Positions 12,235 through 24,294 of a DNA stretch of 64,000 nt are shown piece by piece. The notes beneath the pieces are model-generated. The model ran no database searches. It had not been told where the DNA came from and saw only the letters and a list, made by a program, of their open reading frames with translations. This DNA comes from Asterias rubens (taxonomy: Eukaryota > Echinodermata > Asteroidea > Forcipulatida > Asteriidae), in assembly GCF_902459465.1 (NCBI RefSeq), contig NC_047070.1, positions 1,736,001 through 1,800,000 of the forward strand, in the 5' to 3' direction. The translations under genes were made by a program, and so were the position numbers. Each line of letters begins with the position of its first letter. The stretch's first letter is position 1.

Positions 12235-13623
12235 GTGGCTTCAATAAATTCAGCTCGGAGTATTCCTCGTTGTGCACAGCATCTTCAATCCAGTCTAAGC
12301 CACCCACCGAAGCAGCAGCAGCAACAGCAGCAGCAGTAGAGCCTCCTGCCGCCGTTGTCCCACCCTCACTACGCCTACAGCGTCTCACGAGGTGCGCCAC
12401 TGTACCTCTCGTACCAACCTCAGCGAATGAAACCTCAATACCAGCCCGTACCATCCCGATCCACACCGAGGGTGAACCGGTCCAGATCCTCCCTCATCTG
12501 TTTCTTGGGAACGCCTTCCACGCAGCTCGGCGAGACCTCCTTGAAGTCCATGGAATCACGGCTGTGCTGAACGTCTCTCGATGTGTTCCGAACTACTTCA
12601 TGAATGATGGCGCGATCACATACAAGAGCATACCTGTGGATGATGATAACGAGGCTGATCTGTTGTCATGGTTTCCTGATGCCATTGATTTCATAAGTAA
12701 GTTTGTCCACTAAAGCTAAAAGCAGGACAGTTCTTTTCAGAACTGAGAAGTCTCCCGGACCGAAAATCTACTCCGCGGTAGTAGAATGTAAAGCAAGACA
12801 AGTTGTCAAAAGAACAAAATCCACTTTGCATGCAAAATCTACTCCGCAGTAGTAGAAAAGCAAGTAGTCTCACACTCTACCTGTAGATACACACATGGTG
12901 TAACCACAAACCAAAACATTAATACCTCACCATGCAACTCCTCAAATTTCATTCATTCTAATCTGGGGGTTTTCAACCAAGAATGCAGCGAAAAAAGCTT
13001 GTCAGACACTTTCTGATCGGTACCATCCCCCAATGTATTCATCTAATACATTTTGGTACAACAACCCACTGTATCGTCACACTACCCATGCAAGAACACT
13101 GGAAGACAAATTCTTATTATTGGTTCTTTTTTGTTTATTCATTTGTTTAGATGCTGTCCAACATGCTGGTGGCTCTGTCCTGATTCATTGTCGAGCTGGT
13201 ATAAGTCGCTCAGCCACCGTCTGTCTCGCCTATCTCATGAAGGTTCAATCCATGCGACTAGAGGAAGCCTTTGAGTTCGTTCGCAGTCTCCGCAAAGTCA
13301 TCTCTCCAAACTTCTCATTCATGCTACAACTTCTGAAGTACGAGGCCGAACTGAAACAGCAGCGGGACAACCCCCTCCAGCTGCCGGGCAGAGACTGTCA
13401 GACGCCCCATGACTTTAGGAAGTCACTGCCGGTGCTTTTCCCCGGTGCCAGGAGGACCCGGAGTGCATCCCTCCCGTGTCTGGTCCCAGCCTCTGATAAA
13501 CCACGACACCAAGTGCCGCAGCCAAAATGTCCGTCCGTATTTAATTTTGCAATAGCGCCCTCTTGTGGTTGGCAACACCCTGACCATGGACAGGGCGCCA
13601 AACCAATTTGTTCGCCATCTTAG
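12235..13623 (+). CDS. MAP-kinase phosphatase, DUSP1/2/4/5-type, last two exons
   Basis: The exons are 12235-12696 and 13151-13623 (stop TAG), joined in phase 1 (donor GTAAGT, acceptor TTTGTTTAG). The product dephosphorylates phosphothreonine and phosphotyrosine on MAP kinases. The segment starts GGFNKFSSEY, which matches the end of the rhodanese domain (LKGGYE-F) of vertebrate DUSP1/4/5, where an intron also falls. A low-complexity linker with an in-frame GCA-rich alanine run follows, then the catalytic domain: ILPHLFLGNAFHAARRDLL, the general-acid loop IPVDDDNEADLLSWF, the active site HCRAGISRSAT (Cys and Arg of the HCx5R loop present) and ISPNFSFMLQLLKYE. The 310 codons here are about 100-130 short of a full protein, because the exon(s) for the rhodanese and kinase-docking part were not found upstream. 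The C-terminal tail shows no recognisable conserved end. I cannot assign it to a single vertebrate paralogue. Confidence 0.93.
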
Positions 13624-13739
13624 GAACAGAGAGAGACAACCATTATAAGTAAATTGTATATTTTGTATATTGTATAAAAGTTGATGTGTTTAACTCAAGA
13701 GATAACTTATTCATGATATTTTTCACATTTTAAAGTCAG

Positions 13740-13745
13740 AATAAA
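13740..13745 (+). terminator. Polyadenylation signal of the phosphatase gene
   Basis: A canonical AATAAA lies 117 bp after the stop codon and is followed by a GT-rich stretch (GTGTTTTGTATAAAA). It is the first such hexamer downstream of the gene. The assignment is by motif and position only. Confidence 0.6.
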
Positions 13746-13799
13746 GTGTTTTGTATAAAACAGACCCAGTGTGATTGATAAAGTCAAAATCCAGTATTA

Positions 13800-14960
13800 T
13801 AAGATTAACTATAAGCTATTGTCACAAACAAGCTATTTTTATTTCCTAAACATGGTGTGAAGTGAGCGATTGTTAACAAATTTTGAAGTTTTTACAGTAA
13901 ATGTTATTATGTGGTTGTTTTTTAAGCTAGTTTTTAAATTTTTCACAATATACACCCACCCAAGTTCACATTCAGATCTGATCCAATGATAGTATATACT
14001 GTTTCCATCGACTATGCCATCGACCCTTCAAAATGACTGTATAATAATTATAGTAAGTATTCCTGACAACTCGGACCATTCAGACAGTCCCTGCTGCACT
14101 TATTTACAATGTGGAAATGTCAGTTTACACCAATCAATCAGCATTTTTTCAAACCGCTGTGTTGTTCTGTGAACTTTTACACTAAGTTCACTCATTTTCC
14201 CTGTCATAAAAACAGGGTCTATATACACGTAGCAGATTATTCGGGTCATAAAATGACATGAAAAAGATAGTTTTTTTTTTTCACAGCGAGTTTTCGAACA
14301 GTTTCGAACAGATGACAAGCAGGATACTATTTAGTCACAATGGTATGAAATGATATCTTGGATGGTTACCGTATTATAATAAGCTCTTTAAAATCAATAT
14401 ACCAGGGCCGTAAGCACCTCTTGTAACAGAGAGTGGCATTTTGAAGTAGAATATAACTTTATAACTTCATAATGTTGGGGAAGAAGGGCAAGACAATTTG
14501 GGCGGGCGCTTTGTTTACATCTCATTTTAATATTATTTACATCTTTGTTCCGTCGTGTATTTTTACAGTGAAAGTATTACCCTTTATTTATTTAAACCTA
14601 ATATAATTTTGTTGTTAAGGTTTTGTATGTATTTTGTGCAATTTGTTACACATTTATTATACATTTGTACACTATTTGTAAGAAACCAAGTCGACTTGCC
14701 ACTTTTGCTATATATGCCGTTTTTAAGCACGTTGTGACGTCATCAAGTTGGAGTGTTCCGGAGCTCCTGTTTTGTAAATTTTTTGTGTTTTATTAATTAG
14801 CAAAATATTCGTTTAATTTATGCTGAAAAGTGAGATTGTATTTTGATGTCGGCGGCTTTTTGATGCCGGCGACTGTTTCATGTTCCATTCAAAATAAACA
14901 TCGAATGTTAAAGTATTATTAACACTTTGACTCAATGGCCATTATTTCATGTCAATTACT
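13800..14960. other. AT-rich spacer, no gene seen
   Basis: Several 60-72-codon frames occur but none has a motif or codon pattern of a real exon. No repeat of the named families was recognised in it. Confidence 0.45.
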
Positions 14961-14961
14961 T

Positions 14962-15345
14962 TTGAAAGACACTGGACACTATTGGTAAGTGTCAAAGACC
15001 AGTCTTCTCACTTGGTGGGTCTCAACATGCAATCACAAACCTGTGATAATTTGAGCTCATTTGGTCGTCGAAGTTGCGAGATAATGATGAAAGAAAAACA
15101 CCCTTGGCACACGAAGTTGTGTGCTTTCAGATGCTTGATTTAGAGACCTAAAATTCTAAATCTGAGGTCTCGAACTCTAATTCGTGGAAAATTTCTTCTT
15201 TCTCGAAAACTACTCCATTTCAGAGGGAGCCGTTTCACAATGTTTTATACCATTGACAGCTCCCCTTTAGGCCTACTCGTTACCCAGTAAGGTTTTATGC
15301 TAATCATTATTTTGAGTAATTACCAATAGTGTCCAGTGTCTTTAA
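14962..15345 (+). repeat. Family-1 MITE, full length
   Basis: The left end reads GAAAGACACTGGACACTATT and the right end CCAATAGTGTCCAGTGTC with TTTAA. The interior is intact, with the CTTCTCACTTGGTG and GAGGGAGCCGTTTC blocks. It is followed by a G tract at 15403-15414. Confidence 0.86.
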
Positions 15346-16477
15346 GTGTTTCCTTTATTATTTATACTCGACCAATAGAGTCTCTGAACAAGTTATTAAC
15401 TTTGGGGGGGGGGGGTATATATCTCCAGTTAAATTTAGAATGACCTTTGCGTTGTTTACATTTTTCTGGCGGTTTATTAGGACAGTGCATGGTAGCCATT
15501 TTGCAGCCATCTTGAATTTCTTCCATTGGTATCAATGTTACCAAACCGAGGCTGGAAGAACAAAATAGTCTGGTTCCTATTTGCAAAATGGTTATTAGCA
15601 TTCATTATTGGTATTCGATACGATCGAGGAGTATGACCAATATGGAGGAAGCATGATAAAGGTCAATAGTTGTTAGACTGCATGCTGCAGGAATTACATT
15701 TACAAAGATGTGGGTTCGAATTATACAAGCTGCTGATCATCCAACGACTAGAATCAGCATTGGGCCCTACTGAATCACAGTTTCTTGATTTGTACAACTC
15801 ATTCATAGAAGCTAAACCAATGCTTGTATGAGAGAGATTGGCTGGTGCCAGCTTGGTGTTAAACTCCCTCGCGGGAGTTTGCCGAGTAGTTCCTTTGACA
15901 GGTGAAGATTTTCAATTGTAAACAAACGAACGCTCGTCCAAAATTTCAAATGACACACAATAATTACGATTCGAACTCCCCTGGTCACGAGAGGGCGCAA
16001 TAACATTAAGAAAGCCACTACTTCGGTCAAACCATGGAGTTCTTCCTCCGTGGTCAAACAAAAAAACGTATTTTGGGTTGTGCATAGAGACATGACATGT
16101 GCTGTGTAACGTTTGGAGAGAAATGTAGCCCATTTCACGTCAAGGTATTTTCAGCAAACTGCTGTTAGAAAAAACAAGGTTTGAACTTGCCCTTAACAAA
16201 CAGGGAATAATCAAACAACTACAACCGAGATCTAGTGACGTTTGAGTATTCGTATCTCATGCACGAGTAGACATACATGTTGTCTGTTGTATACACTCTC
16301 CCCCCCCCCCCCCCCCCGTCCACTCCCGCAACCATATACTCGACCTAAACGCCCTCTATGCCCCTACCATAGAGCTATATAAAAGTTCTTTTAAATAACA
16401 GCTCTATGACCCCCTACTAACAGCCGTTTGTCACACTTCTATATTCAACTCAAATTCTGATTATGGATATAGCTTTG

Positions 16478-16703
16478 TAGCCTGAACATCTGACGTCACG
16501 CTCGGTCGAGGCTCATGGGTTACCAGAAACCTTTCCCGTGGGCCTACGAATGCACCAGCAATTTCAAATTGAGATTCCACAGTAATTTATCAAACAAAAT
16601 ACTTGATGTACAATCATTACGGTGCAAAACAACATCGGACCAATCAAAACACATGGAAAGCTTATACGTCATTTTACGTTTATCCAATGAAATCATTGTA
16701 AAA
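16478..16703 (+). repeat. Interspersed repeat (CCTGAACATCTGACGTCAC type)
   Basis: It begins TAGCCTGAACATCTGACGTC and shares the order of GACCAATCAAAACACA, GGAAAGCTTATACGTCA and ATCCAATGAAATCA with the copy at 25010-25225. It lies directly left of the GGGCCC foldback at 16707. Confidence 0.7.
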
Positions 16704-16706
16704 CAA

Positions 16707-16948
16707 GGGCCCAATTTCATAGAGCTGCTAAGCACACAAATTTGCTGAGCATGAAATTTTTGCCTTGAAAAAATCAGGATTACCAACCACATTTCCACGT
16801 GATTTTCAGGATCAGCAAACAACAGCTGAATACCAGTATCAAGCAATATGCAACAGATGGAAATTTGGTTGGTTATCCTGTTTTTATCAAGGAAGAAATT
16901 TCATGCTAAGCAAATTTTTGTACTTAGCAGCTCTATGAAATTGGGCCC
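16707..16948. repeat. GGGCCC foldback MITE, full length
   Basis: Ends are GGGCCCAATTTCATAGAGCT and its exact complement. The interior is also symmetrical: AATCAGGATTACCAACCACA on the left faces GGTTGGTTATCCTG on the right. It is 242 bp long and encodes no protein. Related copies are at 7119, 32170 and 48311. Confidence 0.88.
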
Positions 16949-17073
16949 AGGGGACCGATCTCGGAGTCTATAGAGGGCGCTATTTCATTTCGCTAATGTC
17001 GGAAGGAACTCTAACTCATTACTTATGTCCCGATTATTTGACTATGGGTTTTACAGTTACAACGAACCAGAGT

Positions 17074-17188
17074 TAGGCCGTGTCCGAAACGACGACTTCG
17101 GCTACAGCTACGTCTAGATCAGCGCGTCAACCAGTGTTGAAGAATAGGCAGTAGCTGTAGCCGAAGTCGCCGTTTCGGACACGGCCTA
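17074..17188. repeat. 115-bp foldback MITE (TAGGCCGTGTCCGAAAC)
   Basis: Terminal inverted repeats start TAGGCCGTGTCCGAAACG and extend for about 40 bp through ACTTCGGCTACAGCTAC, leaving a short unpaired centre. An eroded relative lies at 27137-27270. Confidence 0.88.
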
Positions 17189-17275
17189 TGTCTCAATGGC
17201 TCCCACCATCAACAAGTAAGAATTCAAAAACTTGGGTACAACACGTGGAAGTTTTTTTGTATCTACTCGCCTATC

Positions 17276-17452
17276 TACGGAAGCGTATTGATGCCCTGAC
17301 ATGAATAAGAAAAACCCCTCTCTTATCGTGTTCGTATACTTCATCTTATCATGTACGTTCACGATCCAATTTTTACTTACTTTTTACTTATTGTGTACGT
17401 ACACGATAAGAGAGTTTGTTTTTTATTCATGTGGCGGCAGTGTGCTTCCGTA
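17276..17452. repeat. 177-bp foldback repeat
   Basis: The left arm, TACGGAAGC ... CATGAATAAGAAAAACCCC ... TCTTATCGTGTTCGTA, is complementary to the right arm, which ends CATGTGGCGGCAGTGTGC TTCCGTA. Four further ACGATAAG/CTTATCGT-like words sit in the centre. Confidence 0.8.
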
Positions 17453-18889
17453 CCTTACCTATCAATTGCTGCGGTAAAAAAACAAGCATGGTTTTATTTT
17501 CACTATTGATTGGTGTTCTATGGAAATATAGGTCCATCACAACAACTGCATCATGAATTGTGTGAAAACGCCACCTATTGACTCTTCAATTTGGGTCAAA
17601 CTGTTGGATTCCGATACTGAAAGTACGAATCCATCACCAGGAACTTACTCATTATTGTGGATGATGGTAGCGAAGTGTTAACACCGTGTCCCGTCGATTA
17701 AAACAGTTAAAGCAAGAATAAATAACACCACAGAGACGCGGAATGGAACAAAACCAACATCTCCTATAACTCCAACTACAGTAAGTTGAACTAAAAATAA
17801 GCAAACTAATAAACCTAACAAGTCTGCAATTTTTTTCATTTTCTGCCTTCCTAAATCCGGATTTTTATCATCGTAAGTGAACAACGCAGTTCAAAATGTC
17901 TAGGCTTACTAGCACAACATAGGAAAGAACGTTCAGACCAAACCCAATTCTATTTTTTTTACCATAAAGCAAAACAAATTTCAGCCCAAACCTAACAACA
18001 TTTCAAAGTTTCTACTAGCAGAATATTAGAATGATGAACGTTTCGGTTTAAACCAAAATATCAAAATTTCTACTAGCATAACATTTGAATGAACAATACA
18101 GACCGAACCAATGGGTTGTCCACTTTTGGTCCTCCATAAAGTCACCGGTATTACGGAACTCACTAGATGGGTAGCGGTTGCATGGAAACAATTAAATGAT
18201 TAAAACAACTAAGAAAATTGAGTTCCTTATTGCAAAAACTTGGTTGGGTTCTTTGCTAACATATGCAGGTTCATTTTGTGCCGTTTTTGCGACTCAGTTT
18301 TGGGTTAGCGACTCCGGCGTAGCACTCGTCAGAATGATGACGGGACTTAATGGCAAAGTATCAGGGAGCGATTTCGTCCAAATATTTGTTTGCGTAGGAA
18401 AACTACTGTGCATTTTTTTTTTTTTTTTTTTACCGAAATCATACTTTTGTTAACTATATAGCAGTCCATACATTTTGCAATCAGAAGTTAAGAATTATTT
18501 TTAAATACTGCAGGTAATGTAAACCTGCGAACAGTATGGTTTCCACGCGGGAAATGCTGTGGTTGTGAATGCTGTCGTGTATTCTTCATTGGTAAAATAA
18601 AAATCCAAAAGTCACATCTCCCGGCATAAATCTGGGAACCGTTCGATTGTGCTAAATCATATATGGACATGAATGTAGATATCAAAAACTAACTGTGGAA
18701 GTTTCATTTCAAAAGGTAAAAGCATTTTCGATATATCGCCGAAAATTCTGGAGCGGATATTATTGTTCGGGAAGAATATAATCCGTAATATTGTAACGGA
18801 AACGGAACCAGACCACAATATTATGCAATAGATATCGGATGATCAAGGCAGGACCAGACTATTCTCTATGACGACATTTTCAGAGAAAG
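17453..18889. other. Spacer, no gene seen
   Basis: Frames of 65-85 codons occur on both strands; all run into homopolymers or lack any motif. A T tract lies at 18413-18430. Confidence 0.4.
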
Positions 18890-19287
18890 TTAAAGGCACT
18901 GGACTATCGGTATTTACTAAAAAATTATTGTTTCCATGAAAACTTATTGGCATAATACCTTTCTTGGTGACGAGTAATGGGGAGAGGTTGATGGTATCAA
19001 ACATCGTGAGAAACGGCTCCCTCTGAAGTGCCATAGTTTTCGAGAAAGAAGTAATTTTCCACGAATTTGATTTCAAGACCTCAGATTTAGAACTTGAGGT
19101 CTCGAAATCAACCATCTAAACGCACATAACATCATGTGACAGGGGTGTTTTTTTTTTCATTATCTCGCAAGTTCGATGACCGATTGAGCTCAAATTTTTA
19201 CAGGTCTGTTATTTTATGCATATGTTGGGATACACCGACTGTGAAGGCTAGTCTTTGACAATTACCAATAGTGTCCACTGCCTTTAA
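18890..19287 (-). repeat. Family-1 MITE, full length
   Basis: TTAA lies at both ends, with AGGCACTGGACTATCGG at the left and CCAATAGTGTCCACTGCCT at the right. The central hairpin pairs GACCTCAGATTTAGAAC with GAGGTCTCGAAATC. A second partial copy in the same orientation follows at once. Confidence 0.85.
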
Positions 19288-19314
19288 CAAACAATATTGG
19301 ATAGAAATATATTG

Positions 19315-19578
19315 ATAAAAAACATTGTGAGAAACGGCTCCCTCTGAGAACGTTTGGGAAAGAGGTAATTTCTCACTCGAATAAAATAAGACTTCATTTT
19401 ATAGGAATCTAAAAGCTCACAGCTGTGTGCAACATGGGTGTCCGCTTTCTTTCATTATTCTCTTGTAACTTCGATGACCAGTTGAGTCCGAATTTTCACA
19501 GTTTTTGTTATTCATGTTGGGATACACCAAGTGAGAATACTGGTCTTTGACAACCCAAAGGTGTCCAGTGCCTTTAAA
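19315..19578 (-). repeat. Family-1 MITE, partial copy in tandem
   Basis: It begins inside the element at ACATTGTGAGAAACGGCTCC and ends GGTGTCCAGTGCCTTTAA. The left third is missing. Confidence 0.75.
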
Positions 19579-19825
19579 TCTCTTTCATTCCATGTCAAGC
19601 CAACTTTGCTGTACTCAAATATCAATGCATAATGCAAGATCATCACCATGCAACTGTTTTCTCCCCCACCCTAGCCTCCAGAATGTTAGGTAATACTACT
19701 CCCATCTATCAGCAAATGTTTCAATGAGAACATCTCAAGAAAGGTGTTGCAAGAGCATCCGGGAACAGAAAATGGCAAGGACCCAAACTCGTTAGCTACA
19801 TGTAGACCAGAACACATCAACAAAC

Positions 19826-21319
19826 ATGGCTGCTGAAACAACAGATTCAACTCGGGTGAAAAGAAATGATGTTTCAAATTCCACCAGCATGAACCAAACT
19901 TCGGAATACATGTCTGGAACTACACTTTCGGAGCAGCCGGATTTCTCCTCCTATAATACTACACCAATAATCAACACTACGTCCGGATTGTTTAATACCA
20001 CAAGCAACACTACTTCTGGGGTTTCGGAACCCACTGCTAGTGTATCTTCGTGGGTGCCTCGAGAGCCTAGCATTGATCTTCAGGTGATCATACCTCTTTG
20101 TGTGGCCACCGGAATTGTTTCTTTTATTATCATTGGTCTCTGCTGCTTCATGAAGATAAACGAGTATGTCAACTTTCTTTACTTGGGGGTTTTATTTCCT
20201 AACGAAATAAAGCATAAAGTGCAGATCGTTTTCCAGATGGGTAAAACATTCCATAAGAGATAATATTGTCACAATGTATAAACAAAGCTTAGGGATATCT
20301 TAAAATTATAATAAGTTATAATATTTATCATCATTATTATTATGATGATAAATATTTTAATTGGTTCAAAACCCTAATGAATTGTTCTTCAATTTACTTT
20401 CTGATATATTACAACTTCTGAAAACTATAAGTCTTTTGGTAACATTTAAACTCATTGCCAGAAAACGACTCATCGAACCTTAAATCCCAAATTAGCAATC
20501 GTGGCTGGAGTCCCATCTCAAAACAGTTTGCTAATGATCTTGGCGGTTAAGGTGCACCAGACTATTCTCACAGTAGACCACATAGAGACAACATAGCCCT
20601 ATCTAAAAACTACATTAAATGACTGATATTAATAGATTGAAACTTTCATCAGGGATAAAGAATATTAACTTTGGTACCCATATGCCTATACACCCACCGA
20701 TGACTGTGTGCTAGCACCGTATAATCAGTAGGGCCTACTTTCCTTAGCTCTGTGAAAAAAACCCGTATTTTTCTCATTTTTCTTTGCCAGTTTGATGCCG
20801 AGTTTCAGCCGTAGTAAAAGACGTTCTATGAATGTAAGAAGAAGACCAACTCCAACATCACAACCCAGACAAGAGGCTCCTGGTGACACAGTCTTACTGC
20901 ACAAACGGCACTCAGTATCAGCACCCAATCTATGCATGGTCCCATCCCACTCCTACCCAGCCTTTATCACCACAAACCAGAGAGTAATACAAATCCGACC
21001 TCCAGCCGAACGTGTCCCGAACACCACCGCACACTCAGACGATGACATTCATGCAGACATTCGATTGACCCAGAATAAGACATTTACTCAGAAGGGTCAA
21101 GTAGACGCTTACATGCTTGGACAAGAACTCAACATGGTGCCAACCAAACCAAACTCGATTGCGAGCAAAATATCGAACCCTCATCTCTATCAGAGTGTTA
21201 AGGCGGCTCAGAACATGAAGTCCTCTGATCATGGGCAATTTGCTTCGATTGGTAAACGGCGCTTAGCGCAGGCAAGAGTAGGTCAGGTACAGTTGACCCA
21301 ACTGTGGAATCAAAATTAA
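19826..21319 (+). CDS. Unrecognised single-pass membrane protein, two exons
   Basis: The exons are 19826-20163 and 20791-21319 (stop TAA), joined in phase 2 (donor GTATGT, acceptor TTTGCCAG). The ATG has A at -3 and G at +4. The predicted 288 residues start with a serine/threonine-rich segment carrying six N-X-S/T sequons (N18, N23, N44, N50, N57, N61), with a small repeat around INTTSGLFNTTSNTTSG. One hydrophobic helix follows at about 87-109 (VIIPLCVATGIVSFIIIGLC), then a basic cytoplasmic start (SKRRSMNVRRR) and a tail of about 175 residues. That tail holds KRHSVSAPN, which fits the 14-3-3 mode II pattern RxxxSxP. There is no signal peptide, so N-outside/C-inside topology (type III) is inferred from the sequons and the positive-inside rule. 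I do not recognise the family. A missing upstream exon with a signal peptide is possible. Confidence 0.7.
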
Positions 21320-21420
21320 GTGTTTTCAGATTGAATTCATAAGAAAATAGATTTAGCTGTTGCAAACAACTTATCAACCAAAAGAACCGATGGTATAAAG
21401 CTTTTAAAAAAATAGTTGAT

Positions 21421-21518
21421 GGCCTGACGTTTCGATCCTATCAATGTCTCGAAGGATAAATATCCCTTCGAAAAAGCTTTCGAGAAAAACTGTGTTGGGT
21501 TGAAACGTCAAGCCATTG
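21421..21518. repeat. CGTTTCGA foldback repeat
   Basis: GGCCTGACGTTTCGATCC at the left faces GGTTGAAACGTCAAGCC at the right, with an inner stem of CGAAGG and CTTTCGAG motifs. The preceding 60 bp (GCAAACAACTTATCAACC...) recur at 53600 and 59710, so the full repeat starts near 21355. Confidence 0.72.
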
Positions 21519-21680
21519 TCTATTTTTTGCAGATTGAATTTAGGCATGAAAGTATAGCTTAAGTACAACACAAACTTGCCTATGCTCCCATTCACTCTCG
21601 GTGGTTAGAACAAAACGCTCTAATCTGTACATAGGTAAATCATACTGCATAGTTCCATATCACAACAGGTGGAATGCCGA

Positions 21681-22053
21681 ATAAAGGCACTGGACACTAT
21701 TGGTAGCTACTACAATAATTGTTTGTTTAGCATAGTAACGAGCAACGGGGAGCTTTTGATAGTTTAAAACATTGTAAGAAACGGCTCTCTCTGAAGTAAC
21801 GTAGTTTTTGAGATAGATGTAAGTTCTCACGCAATTAATATTTTAACACCTCAGGCCTGACGCTTTTTGCTAGGCAATATGAAAGCACGCAAATTTGTGC
21901 AACAAGAGTGTTTTTTCCTTCATTAATCTCTTGCAAATTCAATGACCGATTAAGCCCAAATTTTCACAGGTTTGTTATTTTATGCAAATTTTGGGATACA
22001 CCAAGTAAGAATACTGGTCTTTGACAACTACCGAAGGTGTCCAGTGCATTAAC
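21681..22053 (-). repeat. Family-1 MITE, diverged full length
   Basis: It begins AAAGGCACTGGACACTATTG and ends GGTGTCCAGTGCATTAAC. An AATAAA at the left edge (21680) could serve as a polyadenylation signal for the gene ending at 21319, but this is speculative. Confidence 0.75.
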
Positions 22054-22725
22054 ATAAATTTGCCAGCTCCCATTCACTCTCGGTGGTTAGAACGAAACAC
22101 TCAAACTGTACATAGTAAAACGTACTGCATAAGTCATATCATAACATGGAGAATAACATATCATGTCAAGAAATAACTGAGCTGTATAAATACTAAACAA
22201 TGCTTGAGAAATGTAGTGCCTTTCCTTTCAAGACGTCTACGTTTTAAACATTGTTTTATTGCTTTAGGATTTTAAATGTAGGAGGAAAAATAGCCACAAA
22301 TAATCAAATAATCAGAGTATTATGTGCTCCACTTAATAAGTAAAGTACGGATCCAAAATGACATTGAGTTTACTGTAATCAATTAGAACCTTGTGAACTT
22401 GTTTATTGAGCACCTTAATTGATTCCATCAACTCCTTTTTTAATTTTCGCAATTATTTACAAAGTAATGCGTTATGAAAACAGCCGGGTTCAATAACAGT
22501 GTAAATAACAATTAAGTATTGATAGCTTCACACCGCTACATGTGTAGAATTTCCCACATTACTAGAAAACTTGGTTCATTGTAATCTCTGTATATTCTCA
22601 TCTCTTTCGCGTCACCAACCCATGACGTCATGCACAAGTGGGCGGGGCATCAGGGAGGAGGAAACTCTTAAAACCCAAACGTAGTGGGAATTTTGTTCTA
22701 AGGATATAGAGCCATTGCTTTTTGC

Positions 22726-22915
22726 TAAAGGCACTGGGCACTATTGGTATAGTTACTTAAAAAAAAATAGCAATGGAGAGCTGTTGATAGTAAACAACAT
22801 TATGAGAAACGGCTCCCTGTGAAGTAACATACAAAGGGGAAAAGGTAATGTCTCACTCAAATTTTAGAATACTTCAGGCCTGAAGCCTTTTATTGGGCAC
22901 CTGAAAACACACACA
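22726..22915 (-). repeat. Family-1 MITE, left half only
   Basis: It begins AAAGGCACTGGGCACTATTG, continues through GAGAAACGGCTCCCTGTGAA and stops after CTGAAAACACACACA. Confidence 0.65.
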
Positions 22916-23238
22916 TATTGAGGAGCTTCTTAAGTACAAAAAGCAGTAATATAAGCACAACAAAATTATGCTCAATAATATGTTACACGTTCAATTTGCG
23001 AGAGGTGCCCTTCTTAGTTATGCTTAGCAGAAATGAGAAAGTAATATTTGCTTCTCCTAAAAGTAATTTAGCCCAGAACAACTTAAAGTCACCTGGAAAT
23101 AGATTTTTGTTTTCTTTCAAACATAAGAGTATATGATTACGAACAATAAAACAATTTTTTTAGTAATTGTTTGTCACGATTTATATGTTTAAAAAATATA
23201 TAAAGTTGTTTGGGGGGCTGACTCCGCCTACCCCTTTT

Positions 23239-23480
23239 GTGACGTCAATCGAGGCAGACTTTGCCTGCAATGCGTGCATGTACGTCCAAGTCGTGAGTTG
23301 GTACATTTCAAAAAGTGTTTTTCTGCATTCAGCAGCAATACACCTGGTCGGCATTGCCGGGGGAAACAAAATAAAAATTCTTTTGAAACGTACAAAATCA
23401 CGACTTGGTCCGTACATGTACTTTGCAATTGTGTTTACTCTACGCATTACAGGCAAAGTCTGCCTCGATTGACGTGACGA
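23239..23480. repeat. 240-bp foldback element (GACGTCAATCGAGGC)
   Basis: The left arm GACGTCAATCGAGGCAGACT and the right arm complement CACGTCAATCGAGGCAGACT pair for more than 30 bp. A second paired segment follows (GTACGTCCAAGTCGTGA against ATCACGACTTGGTCCGTAC). The open frames of 66-115 codons on both strands follow from this symmetry and are not genes. Confidence 0.83.
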
Positions 23481-24294
23481 ACAGCGCCCTCTCGGGTCGG
23501 GGTCTACTCTTAAATTTATAAATAACATAAGAACTGATTTTTTAAAACCTTAGTTAACTGTTTATTCACATTCCAATCATCAAAACACATATATTAGTGC
23601 AAAAGCTTTATTTTGAAAAAATACCACTTCCAGGTGACTTTAAGTAATGTCCTTCGTAGAATCTGTGTAATTCTAGGCCTGTTTTTGCAATGGAGATCAC
23701 TTTACTTTTATTATAAGCAATTCGTCAGATACTAACTGGAAATTCCCTAAAAAGAAAAAGGAAAACGCAATTTGCAATGGCAATGTTTTCTGTTTCGGTT
23801 TTTATCACGAAGTTTCCCCTGTTCTGCCTCATGAGTAAAGCAGACTATACCGAAAGTAGGAAGTATGACACCAATTTAGCAGTGAAGATTCCATTCCGTG
23901 TGTTTTCTTAACTTAATCTCTTGAATCAACTTTCAACTTTTATGTGTTACACCGTTTTATAAAATGATTTCCGGATGAATTATAGAAACTATGAACCTAC
24001 ACATCAATGATGCTGATTTCTGAAACAACATTATTGTGGACTTATGATAACACACAATAAGTACGCAAGGTATGCAAGTCATGTTGACTTTATGTTTGTA
24101 TTATAACGATGTATTTACTGAAAGAGCGTAATAACGATGATATAAATAAAACACGGCCTACGCAAGGTAGCAATTCATGTTGACTTTATGTTTTTGTACA
24201 AATACATCGTTGTACGTATTTAACAGGGTTTGGATTCTTATAGATATCGATATTTATCACAATAAAATGTTTGATGTTTTCCCGATAATGTTGT

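Noticed and set aside
15812..16138. 108-codon minus-strand frame
   Set aside because: No motif, no splice context, and a competing frame of similar length overlaps it.
23181..23528. 66-115-codon overlapping frames on both strands
   Set aside because: They mirror each other because the region is a foldback element; there is no splice context or motif.
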